The position numbers and the translations under genes are program-made. The notes under the pieces are model-generated. The model was not told the origin of the DNA, did no database searches, and saw nothing but the letters and a program-made list of their open reading frames with translations. From assembly GCF_014640115.1 (NCBI RefSeq), contig NZ_BMGI01000006.1, positions 186,001-250,000 on the forward strand: 64,000 bases of DNA. Direction: 5' to 3'. Shown here in pieces: positions 27,791 through 36,035 of this stretch; the stretch's first letter is position 1, and each line of letters begins with the position of its first letter. Source of the DNA: Sinisalibacter lacisalsi (GTDB lineage Bacteria > Pseudomonadota > Alphaproteobacteria > Rhodobacterales > Rhodobacteraceae).

Positions 27791-28291
27791 TCAGCTGACC
27801 GCGTTGACCCGAGACTCGAGCACGTCGAAGGGCACGCCCGGCTCGTCCTTGGCGTCGCGGATCACCAGCGAGGTTTTCACGCTGGCCACGTTTTCCGCCG
27901 CCGTGAGCTGTTCGGTGAGGAAGCTCTGGAAGGTCGAGAGATCGGGCGAGACGCATTTGAGCAGGAAATCCACCTCCCCGTTCAGCATGTGGCACTCGCG
28001 CACCAGCGGCCATGCGCGGCAGCGGTCTTCGAAGGCGACGAGATCGGCCTCGGCCTGGCTTACCAGCCCGACCATGGCGAACACCTGCACCTCGAAACCG
28101 AGTTTTCGGGAATCCACCTTGGCATGATAGCCGCGAATGTAGCCGGCCTCTTCCAGCGTCCGCACCCGGCGCAGGCACGGCGGCGCGGAAATGCCGACGC
28201 GCTTGGCCAGTTCGACGTTGGTCATGCGACCGTCAGCCTGCAGTTCGGCAAGGATCATGCGGTCGATCGCGTCGAGCTTGTGGGCGGACAT
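27791..28291 (-). CDS. Lrp/AsnC family transcriptional regulator
   Basis: A 166-residue regulator with an N-terminal helix-turn-helix (LDAIDRMILAELQADGRMTNVELAKRVGISAPPCLRRVRTLEEAG) and a C-terminal RAM ligand-binding domain (CHMLNGEVDFLLKCVSPDL). Such proteins sense amino acids and often regulate themselves and a neighbour. It is divergent from trxB with 195 bp between them that contain candidate operators at 28305-28314 and 28343-28365. Confidence 0.93.
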   Translation of the reverse strand: MSAHKLDAIDRMILAELQADGRMTNVELAKRVGISAPPCLRRVRTLEEAGYIRGYHAKVDSRKLGFEVQVFAMVGLVSQAEADLVAFEDRCRAWPLVRECHMLNGEVDFLLKCVSPDLSTFQSFLTEQLTAAENVASVKTSLVIRDAKDEPGVPFDVLESRVNAVS

Positions 28292-28304
28292 TGAGAATTC
28301 CCTG

Positions 28305-28365
28305 GCAAATTTGCGCGGAACTTACTCCCGCACGCAGGGATCCGCAATAAAGTTTCGCGATTGCG
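28305..28365. promoter_or_regulatory. Candidate Lrp-type operators
   Basis: GCAAATTTGC at 28305-28314 is a perfect palindrome 14 bp before the Lrp start codon. CGCAAT-N11-ATTGCG at 28343-28365 is an inverted repeat further upstream. Their pairing and AT-rich centres fit autoregulation by an Lrp-family protein, but this is inference. Confidence 0.35.
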
Positions 28366-28486
28366 CAAGATCATTTCTCGCACACGTCGACCTAATTGGG
28401 CCCCCTGACAGCATGTCGCAAGGGGTTACGAGGCCGCGCTTAGCGGACTATATCGGGATCAACCATGAAATTCGAAGGATAACACC

Positions 28487-29461
28487 ATGTCCGAAACACA
28501 TCACACCAAGGTTCTCATCATCGGCTCGGGGCCGGCGGGCTACACCGCCGGGGTCTACGCCGCGCGCGCGATGCTCTCGCCGATCCTCGTTCAGGGAATG
28601 GAACCCGGCGGCCAGCTCACCACCACCACCGAGGTGGAAAACTACCCCGGCTTCACCGAGGTGCAGGGGCCCGAGTTGATGGTGAAGATGCAGGAACACG
28701 CCGAAGCCATGGGCACCAAGGTGATCCAGGACATCATCACCGATCTCGACCTTTCCAAGCGTCCGTTCACCGCCAAGGGCGATTCGGGCAACGTCTACAC
28801 CGCCGACGCGGTGATCCTCGCCACCGGCGCGCGGGCCAAGTGGCTGGGGCTTCCGAGCGAAGACAAGTTCAAGGGCTTCGGCGTGTCGGCCTGTGCCACC
28901 TGTGACGGCTTCTTCTACCGCGAGAAGAACATCGTGGTGGTCGGCGGCGGTAACACCGCCGTGGAAGAGGCACTGTTCCTCACCAACTTCGGCAAGAAGG
29001 TCACGCTCATCCACCGCCGCGACGAGCTGCGCGCCGAGAAGATCCTGCAGAACCGCCTGTTCAAGCACCCGAAGGTCGAGGTGCTCTGGGATCACACCAT
29101 CGACGAGATCGTCGGCACCGACATGCCGATGGGCGTCACCGGCGTTCGGGCCAAGCACGTCAAGACCGGCGAGATCACCGAGGTGCCTGCCGACGGCGTG
29201 TTCATCGCCATCGGCCACGCCCCGGCGTCGGAACTGGTGAAGGATGTGCTGGAGTTGCACAACGGCGGTTACGTGAAAGTCGAACCGGGAACGACGCGCA
29301 CCTCCATCCCCGGCGTTTTCGCGGCGGGCGACCTCACCGACCACGTCTACCGCCAGGCAGTGACCTCGGCTGGCATGGGCTGCATGGCGGCGCTGGATGC
29401 GGAGAAGTTCATCGCCGAAACCGAGGACGAGGCCGCAATGGCCGAACCCGAAACGGCCTGA
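28487..29461 (+). CDS. trxB: Thioredoxin-disulfide reductase
   Basis: A 324-residue flavoenzyme that uses NADPH to reduce thioredoxin. The FAD fold is IIGSGPAGYTAGVYAARA, the redox pair is C136 and C139 in CATCDGFFYR, and the NADPH site is VVVGGGNTAVEEALFL. AGDLTDHVYRQAVTSAGMGCMAA closes the FAD domain. The length is normal. A terminator follows. Confidence 0.96.
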   Translation: MSETHHTKVLIIGSGPAGYTAGVYAARAMLSPILVQGMEPGGQLTTTTEVENYPGFTEVQGPELMVKMQEHAEAMGTKVIQDIITDLDLSKRPFTAKGDSGNVYTADAVILATGARAKWLGLPSEDKFKGFGVSACATCDGFFYREKNIVVVGGGNTAVEEALFLTNFGKKVTLIHRRDELRAEKILQNRLFKHPKVEVLWDHTIDEIVGTDMPMGVTGVRAKHVKTGEITEVPADGVFIAIGHAPASELVKDVLELHNGGYVKVEPGTTRTSIPGVFAAGDLTDHVYRQAVTSAGMGCMAALDAEKFIAETEDEAAMAEPETA

Positions 29462-29485
29462 TCGCCGCAGGCACCGCAAGGTCTG

Positions 29486-29515
29486 GCCGTCCCCGCTCGC
29501 GGGGGCGGCTTTTTC
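29486..29515 (+). terminator. Terminator after trxB
   Basis: Stem GCCGTCCCCGC / GCGGGGGCGGC with a 2-nt loop followed by five T residues, about 25 bp after the trxB stop. Confidence 0.88.
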
Positions 29516-29573
29516 GTGGTTTCGAGCCATTTTTGCCGCAATCGCGAGATAATGCCGCCCGGCAAACTTGAAG

Positions 29574-29623
29574 TCCGGCGGCAACGCCGGATAGATGCCC
29601 CCATCAGGTCGCCCGCGAGGCGA
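29574..29623 (+). other. Possible structured leader before sat-cysC
   Basis: Two short hairpins lie in the 140 bp between the trxB terminator and the sat start: TCCGGC-N6-GCCGGA at 29574-29591 and TCGCC-N5-GGCGA at 29609-29623. Sulfur genes of alphaproteobacteria often have regulatory leaders, but no known riboswitch consensus was recognised. Confidence 0.25.
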
Positions 29624-29655
29624 GCCACCGAGCAGTAGTTAACAAGGCCCAAAGA

Positions 29656-31362
29656 ATGATGTTGCCCAACCTCGCCCCGATTTCCGAACTCTATGTGTCC
29701 TACGACAGCGCGCAGAAGCTCAAGCAGGAGGCCGCCGATCTCGCAAGCTGGGATCTGACCCCGCGCCAGATCTGCGATCTCGAACTGCTGATGAACGGCG
29801 GCTTCAACCCGCTCAAGGGGTTCCTCTCGGAGGCGGACTACGACGGCGTCGTCGAGAACATGCGCCTTGCCGACGGCACGCTCTGGCCGATCCCGATCAC
29901 CCTCGACGTTTCGGAAGATTTCGCCGCCAAGCTCGAAGAGGGGCAGGACATCGCCCTGCGCGACCAGGAAGGCGTGATCCTCGCCACGATGACGATCACC
30001 GACAGCTGGGTGCCGAACAAGGCGCGCGAGGCCGAGAAGGTGTTCGGCGCCGATGACGTGGCGCACCCGGCCGTCAACTACCTGCATCACACCGCCGGCA
30101 AGGTGTATCTCGGCGGGCCGGTCACCGGCATCCAGCAGCCGGTGCATTACGATTTCCGCGGCCGGCGCGATACGCCCAACGAGCTGCGCGCCTATTTCCG
30201 CAAGCTCGGCTGGCGCCGGATCGTGGCGTTCCAGACCCGCAACCCGCTGCACCGCGCGCACCAGGAACTCACCTTCCGCGCCGCCAAGGAAGCCCAGGCC
30301 AACCTGCTCATTCACCCGGTGGTGGGGCTGACCAAGCCCGGCGACGTGGATCACTTCACCCGCGTGCGCTGCTACGAAGCGGTGCTCGACCAGTATCCGC
30401 AATCCACCACCACGATGAGCCTGTTGAACCTCGCGATGCGCATGGCCGGCCCGCGCGAGGCGGTCTGGCACGGGCTGATCCGCGCCAACCACGGCGTGAC
30501 CCACTTCATCGTCGGGCGCGACCATGCCGGCCCCGGCAAGAACTCGGCGGGTGAAGATTTCTACGGGCCCTACGACGCGCAGGAGCTGTTCAAGCAGCAC
30601 CAGGACGAGATCGGCGTCGAGATGGTCGACTTCAAGCACATGGTCTACGTGCAGGAACGGGCGCAGTATTACCCGGTTTCGGAAGTGCCCGAGGACGCGA
30701 CCGTGCTCGATATCTCCGGCACCGAACTGCGCCGCCGCCTCCGCGAGGGGATCGAGATCCCCGAGTGGTTCTCCTTCCCCGAGGTGGTGCAGGAGTTGCG
30801 CCGCACCTCGCCGCCACGCGCGCAGCAAGGCTTTACGGTGTTCTTCACCGGCCTCTCCGGCTCGGGCAAATCGACCATCGCCAACGCGCTGATGGTGAAG
30901 CTGATGGAGATGGGCGGCCGCCCGGTGACGCTGCTCGACGGCGACGTGGTGCGCAAGAACCTCTCGTCGGAACTGGGCTTCTCGAAAGAGCACCGCGACC
31001 TCAACATCCGCCGCATCGGCTACGTGGCAAGCGAGATCACCAAGAACGGCGGCATCGCGATCTGTGCGCCGATCGCGCCCTATACCGCCACCCGCCGCGC
31101 CGTGCGCGAAGAAATCGAGCAATACGGCGCCTTCGTCGAGGTGCACGTGGCGACCTCGCTGGAGGAATGCGAGAGGCGCGACCGCAAGGGGCTCTACAAG
31201 CTCGCACGCGAAGGCAAGATCAAGGAATTCACCGGCATCTCCGACCCCTACGAGGAACCGGCAACGCCCGAACTGCGCGTCGACACCGAGGGTGTCGAGG
31301 TCGACAACTGCGCGCACCAGGTGATCCTGAAGCTGGAATCGCTGGGGCTGATCAAGGCCTGA
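29656..31362 (+). CDS. Bifunctional sulfate adenylyltransferase/APS kinase
   Basis: A 568-residue fusion that makes APS and then PAPS from sulfate and ATP. The ATP sulfurylase part (about 1-385) has QTRNPLHRAHQELTFRAAKEA with its HxxH, and HFIVGRDHAGPG. The APS kinase part (about 390-568) has the P-loop GLSGSGKST near residue 398 and DGDVVRKNLSSELGFSKEHRD. The start has two consecutive ATG codons; either may be used. It is the Sat-CysC fusion usual in Rhodobacterales and is transcribed alone as far as can be seen. Confidence 0.95.
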   Translation: MMLPNLAPISELYVSYDSAQKLKQEAADLASWDLTPRQICDLELLMNGGFNPLKGFLSEADYDGVVENMRLADGTLWPIPITLDVSEDFAAKLEEGQDIALRDQEGVILATMTITDSWVPNKAREAEKVFGADDVAHPAVNYLHHTAGKVYLGGPVTGIQQPVHYDFRGRRDTPNELRAYFRKLGWRRIVAFQTRNPLHRAHQELTFRAAKEAQANLLIHPVVGLTKPGDVDHFTRVRCYEAVLDQYPQSTTTMSLLNLAMRMAGPREAVWHGLIRANHGVTHFIVGRDHAGPGKNSAGEDFYGPYDAQELFKQHQDEIGVEMVDFKHMVYVQERAQYYPVSEVPEDATVLDISGTELRRRLREGIEIPEWFSFPEVVQELRRTSPPRAQQGFTVFFTGLSGSGKSTIANALMVKLMEMGGRPVTLLDGDVVRKNLSSELGFSKEHRDLNIRRIGYVASEITKNGGIAICAPIAPYTATRRAVREEIEQYGAFVEVHVATSLEECERRDRKGLYKLAREGKIKEFTGISDPYEEPATPELRVDTEGVEVDNCAHQVILKLESLGLIKA

Positions 31363-31513
31363 CCCGTTGCCGCCCCCACGCGGGGTGGCGCGGCGCTACG
31401 CGAGGCGACCATCGGCGAAGGATTCTCCGGTCTGGCGCTGTTTTCCGCTCGAAAGCATCCCACATGAGCTACGCGCGCCACGCGCAGGCACCGGGCGGAG
31501 GAAACGGCGAAGA

Positions 31514-32383
31514 ATGGACAAGGGCATGCAGAAACCGGACACCGAACAAACCGAACTCAGGCAGATCCCGCCGCTGCAGCCGGGCCCCCTGGGCCGGGTT
31601 CAGGCGCTGCTGGAATCGGCGCGGTTCCAGAATGCGATCATCGTGCTGATCATGGTCAACGCGATCACGCTCGGGCTGGAAACCAGCCCCGCCGTGATGG
31701 CGGTCATCGGCCCGCAGCTGCTGGTTTTCGACAAGATCGTGCTGGGGGTTTTCGCGCTCGAGATCTTCGCCAAGCTGATCGTCTACCGCAGCCGCTTCCA
31801 CCGCGACCCGTGGAACCTGTTCGATTTCGCCGTGGTCTCGATTGCGCTGATGCCGGCGACCGGCCCGCTCTCGGTTCTGCGCGCACTGCGCATCCTGCGG
31901 GTTCTGCGGCTGGTTTCGGCGGTGCCATCGATGCGCCGCGTGGTGATGGCGCTGCTGGCCTCGATCCCCGGCATCAGTTCGATCGTCGGGCTGCTGCTCC
32001 TGGTGTTCTACGTCTTCGCGGTGATGGCGACCAAACTGTTCGGCGCCGCTTTCCCGGAATTCTTCGGCTCGATCGGGGCCTCGTTCTACTCGCTGTTCCA
32101 GATCATGACGCTGGAAAGCTGGTCGATGGGGATCGTGCGGCCGGTGATGGAGGTTTTCCCCCTCGCCTGGCTCTATTTCGTGCCCTTCATCCTCGTCACC
32201 TCGTTCACGGTGCTGAACCTGTTCATCGGCATCGTGGTCGATGCCATGCAACGCCAGCACGCGGCCGAGGATGCCGAGAATGCCCCCGAGGCGGCCTCGG
32301 CCGATGCGCAGGGGGAGATCCTCGCCGAGCTTCGCGCCCTGCGTCAGGAGGTCGCCCAGTTGCGGCAATCGCCGCGCGCCTGA
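31514..32383 (+). CDS. Voltage-gated sodium channel, NaChBac/NavSulP type
   Basis: A 289-residue single-domain cation channel that would form a tetramer in the inner membrane. Six membrane segments are visible. S4 is VLRALRILRVLRLVSAVPSMRR with arginines every third residue. The pore has TLESWS (Thr199-Ser204), the sodium-selective filter of the NaChBac family, and is followed by the long S6 (FILVTSFTVLNLFIGIVVDAMQ) and a C-terminal coiled coil (ILAELRALRQEVAQLRQ). The ATG at 31514 has GGAGG about 12 bp upstream. Relatives from marine Rhodobacterales such as Sulfitobacter were used for structural work. Confidence 0.93.
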   Translation: MDKGMQKPDTEQTELRQIPPLQPGPLGRVQALLESARFQNAIIVLIMVNAITLGLETSPAVMAVIGPQLLVFDKIVLGVFALEIFAKLIVYRSRFHRDPWNLFDFAVVSIALMPATGPLSVLRALRILRVLRLVSAVPSMRRVVMALLASIPGISSIVGLLLLVFYVFAVMATKLFGAAFPEFFGSIGASFYSLFQIMTLESWSMGIVRPVMEVFPLAWLYFVPFILVTSFTVLNLFIGIVVDAMQRQHAAEDAENAPEAASADAQGEILAELRALRQEVAQLRQSPRA

Positions 32384-32395
32384 CGCGGTGACGAA

Positions 32396-32428
32396 AAACA
32401 AAAAAGCGCCCGCCAATGTGCGGGCGCC
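32396..32428 (-). terminator. Terminator after the DUF1150 gene
   Basis: On the minus strand the stem GCGCCCGC / GCGGGCGC is followed by TTTTTTGTTTTT. It ends the Hsp20-DUF1150 transcript. The plus strand lacks a T-tract, so it does not clearly end the channel gene. Confidence 0.8.
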
Positions 32429-32457
32429 CCTTGATCAGGCACAAGTGCCATTGCGGT

Positions 32458-32685
32458 TCAGTGCACCGTCACCGGCGCAAAATCGTTCTGGCGGGCGAGC
32501 ACGAAGGCCAGTTCACGGTCGCGCACCAGCGCCAGCCGCTCGCCATCGGCGCTATGCACCGCGTAAAGCTTCTTCAGCCCGCCAACCTGCGGACGAATAT
32601 CTTCGGGAAGGTCGTCCACCGCAACCTCGCGCACGTAGACGATCCTGTCATCGCTCTCCGGCAGAGCCTTGTATTTCACATCCAT
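32458..32685 (-). CDS. DUF1150 family protein
   Basis: A 75-residue soluble protein (MDVKYKALPESDDRIVYVRE ... LAFVLARQNDFAPVTVH) of the DUF1150 family, which in alphaproteobacteria usually sits after a small heat-shock gene. That arrangement is kept here: the Hsp20 gene ends 40 bp upstream. AAGGAG lies before the ATG at 32685; the open frame extends upstream into non-coding sequence. Role unknown, possibly linked to the heat-shock response. Confidence 0.85.
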   Translation of the reverse strand: MDVKYKALPESDDRIVYVREVAVDDLPEDIRPQVGGLKKLYAVHSADGERLALVRDRELAFVLARQNDFAPVTVH

Positions 32686-32725
32686 CTCGCTCTCCTTCTC
32701 ACTTGAGCGGGTGCCCCCATCGGGC

Positions 32726-33139
32726 TCACCCTTGGCGGATCTGGATCGTCTTAACGATCTTCTCGGGCTCGGCACGTTCCAGATCGATATGCAAAAGCCC
32801 GTTTTCGGTCGCCGCCCCCGTCACCTCGACACCATCGGCCAGCACGAAGCTCTTCATGAACTGCCGCGCGGCGATGCCCCGGTGCAGGAACACGCGGCCC
32901 TCTTCCTTTTTCGGGCTGCGGCCACGCACCACCAGCTTACGGTCTTCAACCGTGAGCGAGAGATCATCTTGCGAGAATCCGGCCACGGCCAGCGTGATCT
33001 GGTAAGCGCGTTCGCTCACCTGTTCGATGTTGAAGGGCGGATACCCCTCCGTGCCCGATTTCTCGGCCTGTTCGAGCATCCGCTCGAGCTGGTCAAACCC
33101 GAGAAGAAACGGGTGTGTCCCCAGCGTCAGTTTCGTCAT
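32726..33139 (-). CDS. Small heat-shock protein, Hsp20/alpha-crystallin family
   Basis: A 137-residue holdase chaperone. The alpha-crystallin domain spans about residues 33-130 (FNIEQVSERAYQITLAVAGF, LVVRGRSPKKEE, FLHRGIAARQFMKSFVLADGVEV) and ends with the IQI motif that drives oligomer assembly. The ATG at 33139 was preferred to an in-frame GTG six bases earlier because AAAGGA lies at a suitable distance. It resembles IbpA/HspH and precedes DUF1150. Confidence 0.93.
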   Translation of the reverse strand: MTKLTLGTHPFLLGFDQLERMLEQAEKSGTEGYPPFNIEQVSERAYQITLAVAGFSQDDLSLTVEDRKLVVRGRSPKKEEGRVFLHRGIAARQFMKSFVLADGVEVTGAATENGLLHIDLERAEPEKIVKTIQIRQG

Positions 33140-33305
33140 CTCCACGTCCTTTACAAAAGCGACCTGTCAGATAGGCCCCGATTCCGGCGACCCGTGAGAG
33201 AAATATGGGGCTGCCCGCGCGGCCGTGCAAGAGCCGCAAAGGGCTTGGCGGATTCCCAGCCACGGGCTAAGTTCTTCCAACAGCAAAAAAAACGACTCGG
33301 TGCCG

Positions 33306-33524
33306 ATGTCCAATGCCGAAGAGATGAAGACCGAGGATGTCTTGCGGATCGAGCTTGAAGTGCTCAAGCGCGAGCACCGCGATCTCGACGAGGCGATCGT
33401 GGCCCTGCAGGACCGCAGCACCGCCGACCAGCTCACGATCCGGCGGCTCAAGAAGCAAAAGCTCGTCCTGAAGGACAAGATCGCCCGGATCGAAGACCAA
33501 CTCACCCCCGATATCATTGCGTAA
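33306..33524 (+). CDS. YdcH family (DUF465) small coiled-coil protein
   Basis: A 72-residue protein that is nearly all helix (IELEVLKREHRDLDEAIVAL and LTIRRLKKQKLVLKDKIARI), the pattern of the DUF465/YdcH family. The ATG at 33306 gives the usual short N-terminus MSNAEEMKTEDV. It lies 57 bp before purE on the same strand. Function unknown. Confidence 0.86.
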   Translation: MSNAEEMKTEDVLRIELEVLKREHRDLDEAIVALQDRSTADQLTIRRLKKQKLVLKDKIARIEDQLTPDIIA

Positions 33525-33581
33525 TCACGTGTTTGCGCGTAGAACGCCGCTTCCAAACACAAGCCGGACAGCGAGGCGCCC

Positions 33582-34070
33582 ATGGCAGACGTGAAAGTGG
33601 GGATCATCATGGGCAGCCAGTCGGACTGGCCCACGATGAAGGAGGCCGCGCAGGTTCTCGATGAACTCGGCGTGGCTTATGAGGCGCGGATCGTCTCGGC
33701 CCACCGCACCCCCGACCGGCTGTGGGAATACGGCAAAACGGCCGTCGACCGCGGCCTGCATGTCATCATCGCCGGCGCGGGCGGCGCGGCCCACCTTCCC
33801 GGCATGATGGCGTCGAAAACCCGGGTGCCGGTGATCGGCGTGCCGGTGCAGACAAAGGCGCTCTCAGGCGTCGACAGCCTTTATTCCATCGTGCAGATGC
33901 CCAAGGGCTTTCCCGTCGCCACCATGGCAATCGGCGCGGCGGGCGCGGCCAATGCCGGGCTGATGGCCGCGGGCATCCTCGCGGTTTCCGATCCGGCCCT
34001 CGCCCAGCGCCTCGACGCCTGGCGCGCAGCGCTTTCCGCCGCCATTCCGCAAGAGCCGCAAGATGATTGA
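33582..34070 (+). CDS. purE: 5-(carboxyamino)imidazole ribonucleotide mutase
   Basis: A 162-residue purine biosynthesis enzyme. [21 protein letters not shown] and [12 protein letters not shown] carry the substrate-binding residues, and [15 protein letters not shown] the catalytic loop. It converts N5-CAIR to CAIR, using the product of PurK. It overlaps purK by 8 bp. Confidence 0.96.
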   Translation: MADVKVGIIMGSQSDWPTMKEAAQVLDELGVAYEARIVSAHRTPDRLWEYGKTAVDRGLHVIIAGAGGAAHLPGMMASKTRVPVIGVPVQTKALSGVDSLYSIVQMPKGFPVATMAIGAAGAANAGLMAAGILAVSDPALAQRLDAWRAALSAAIPQEPQDD

Positions 34071-35190
34071 TTTCGACACGCCCGATCCCGAAGAGATCGC
34101 CGAGATCCCCGCCCCGCTGCCGGTGGGCGCCACCATCGGCATCCTCGGCGGTGGCCAGCTTGGCCGCATGCTCTCGGTCGCCGCCTCGCGGCTGGGGATG
34201 AAAACCCATATCTTCGAACCGGGCGAGAACCCGCCGGCGGGGCAGGTCGCCGACCGCGTTACCACTGCCGGATATGACGACGAGGCGGCCCTGCGGGCAT
34301 TTGGCGAGGCCGTCGACGTCATCACCTACGAGTTCGAGAACATTCCCACCAAGGCCCTCGACATCCTCGAAGAGCTTGCCCCGATCCGCCCCAACCGCGA
34401 GGCGCTGCGCATCAGCCAGGATCGGGCCATCGAGAAGGGCTTCATCCAGAGCTGCGGGCTGAATATCGCGCCCCATTGCGCGGTGTCCAACGCGCTTGAT
34501 CTCATGGTCGCGCTGGAAACCGTCGGTGTGCCCTCGATCCTGAAAACCCGCACGCTCGGGTACGACGGCAAGGGACAGGCACGCCTGTCATCGCAAGAAG
34601 ATGCCGCCGCGGCGCTCGAAGCGGTAGGCAACGCCCCGGCGATCCTCGAAGGCTTCGTTGATTTCGAGCGCGAGGTGAGCGTGATCGTGGCGCGCGGGGT
34701 CGACGGCTCGGTGGCGTTCTACGACCCCGGCGAGAACGTCCACAAAAACGGCATCCTCGCCACCACGACGGTGCCCGCGCGGCTCGGCGAGAACCGGCAG
34801 AAAGCCGCGAAGCTCGCAGCGCAAACCATCGCCGAAGGGTTGGATTACGTGGGCGTGATGGGGGTGGAAATGTTCGTCACCGCGTCCGGCCTCCTCGTGA
34901 ACGAGATCGCGCCGCGGGTGCATAATTCAGGGCACTGGACCCAGAACGGCTGCGTGATCGACCAGTTCGAGCAACATATCCGCGCCATCGCGGGCTGGCC
35001 GCTGGGCGACGGCACCCGGCATTCGAACGTGGTGATGGAAAACCTCATCGGCGACGACATGGACCGCGTGCCGGAGCTTGCCGCCGACCCGGCCAACGCG
35101 CTGCACCTCTACGGCAAGGCCGAGGTGAAACCCGGGCGCAAGATGGGGCACGTCAACCGGATCACCGGTCCCGCCGAGGATCACTCGTAG
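34063..35190 (+). CDS. purK: 5-(carboxyamino)imidazole ribonucleotide synthase
   Basis: A 375-residue ATP-grasp enzyme that carboxylates AIR with bicarbonate. [20 protein letters not shown] is the N-terminal fold, [17 protein letters not shown] the ATP-binding loop, and [13 protein letters not shown] the metal-binding motif. The first 20 residues are a short acidic extension before the conserved start. Its 3' end overlaps the convergent hydrolase gene by 10 bp. Confidence 0.96.
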   Translation: MIDFDTPDPEEIAEIPAPLPVGATIGILGGGQLGRMLSVAASRLGMKTHIFEPGENPPAGQVADRVTTAGYDDEAALRAFGEAVDVITYEFENIPTKALDILEELAPIRPNREALRISQDRAIEKGFIQSCGLNIAPHCAVSNALDLMVALETVGVPSILKTRTLGYDGKGQARLSSQEDAAAALEAVGNAPAILEGFVDFEREVSVIVARGVDGSVAFYDPGENVHKNGILATTTVPARLGENRQKAAKLAAQTIAEGLDYVGVMGVEMFVTASGLLVNEIAPRVHNSGHWTQNGCVIDQFEQHIRAIAGWPLGDGTRHSNVVMENLIGDDMDRVPELAADPANALHLYGKAEVKPGRKMGHVNRITGPAEDHS

Positions 35191-35960
35191 CCGGCTTCCT
35201 TGCGGATCCTGTCGAGCACGTCGCCGTAATCGAGAGCCTCGTCGAAGCGCCCGGTTTCGAGGAACGTTACCACCTGGGCGATCACCAGCGGGCTGACCAT
35301 GGTGAAGGTGTGGGTGACCGGCAGCACGATATGGTCGGCCATGCCGGCGACCTTGGTGCTCTCGACCGAAACCTTGCCGTCGTCCTCGCCCTCGATCAGC
35401 GCCGAGAAAACCGGGTTCATCGACTGGTTGCCCGCGATCACCCCAAGCTCGAAGGCGGGAAGACCGGCGGTGCGCGGCACCGAGCCCGCGCCGGTGCCCA
35501 GTTCCAGCCCGGCGGGGCCGTTCAGCCATTCGAACGGCTCGAAATCGCCAAGCTGGTAGTCGCGGAAAGCATCCACCAGTTGCGATCCCTGGTTGGGCGG
35601 GGCCAGCATCACCACGCGGCCCATGTTGGGCGGGCGGAAATCGCGCAGCCAGACACGCGCCAGGATGCCGCCCATGGAATGGGTGACGAAATGGGTGGTC
35701 ATGCCGCCGCATTGTTGCACCGCGTCGGGCACGGCCAGTTCGACAAGCTCCTGGATCGGGGCCTCTGTCGATGGATAGCCGTCGTTCACCACCTTGTAGC
35801 CGAGTTGTAACAGCGCCTCCTCCATCACCCGCATCGAGGCGGCGCTGCGCGCGAGGCCGTGCAGCAGCACAACGCATTCGCCCGCGCCGGCGCGGGCCGG
35901 TGCGGCAGGCCCCGCGAGCGAGACCGAAAGTGCAAGGATGGCAGTGAGCAGGCGAATCAT
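35181..35960 (-). CDS. Secreted alpha/beta hydrolase (lipase-like)
   Basis: A 259-residue protein with a signal peptide (about 1-24, ending PAAPARA). [16 protein letters not shown] holds the oxyanion-hole HG, and [15 protein letters not shown] the nucleophile serine; an aspartate and HTFTM histidine near the C-terminus could complete the triad. It resembles extracellular triacylglycerol lipases or esterases; the substrate is unknown. It converges on purK with a 10-bp overlap. Confidence 0.85.
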   Translation of the reverse strand: MIRLLTAILALSVSLAGPAAPARAGAGECVVLLHGLARSAASMRVMEEALLQLGYKVVNDGYPSTEAPIQELVELAVPDAVQQCGGMTTHFVTHSMGGILARVWLRDFRPPNMGRVVMLAPPNQGSQLVDAFRDYQLGDFEPFEWLNGPAGLELGTGAGSVPRTAGLPAFELGVIAGNQSMNPVFSALIEGEDDGKVSVESTKVAGMADHIVLPVTHTFTMVSPLVIAQVVTFLETGRFDEALDYGDVLDRIRKEAGYE

Positions 35961-35995
35961 GGTGGAAAGATCAGCACATCAGGGGGCCTCGGCAA

Positions 35996-36024
35996 GGGCG
36001 CGCGCCGGCTTTCGGCGCGCGCCC
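35996..36024. other. Strong GC-rich hairpin between minus-strand genes
   Basis: A perfect 12-bp stem GGGCGCGCGCCG / CGGCGCGCGCCC with a 5-nt loop lies 12 bp after the bactofilin-like gene. It lacks a T-tract on the minus strand, so it may stop or stabilise the transcript only partly. Confidence 0.5.
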
Positions 36025-36035
36025 GCCGTTTGTTT

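Noticed and set aside
29574-29623. SAM-II or other known riboswitch before sat-cysC
   Set aside because: The conserved bases of the SAM-II consensus are not found; only generic hairpins are visible.
35181-35190. 10-bp convergent overlap of purK and the hydrolase as a regulatory antisense pair
   Set aside because: Short tail overlaps between convergent genes are common in dense genomes and nothing else points to regulation.
35996-36024. 12-bp hairpin as a standard rho-independent terminator
   Set aside because: The stem is strong but there is no T-run on the minus strand after the bactofilin-like gene, so it is listed only as a hairpin.
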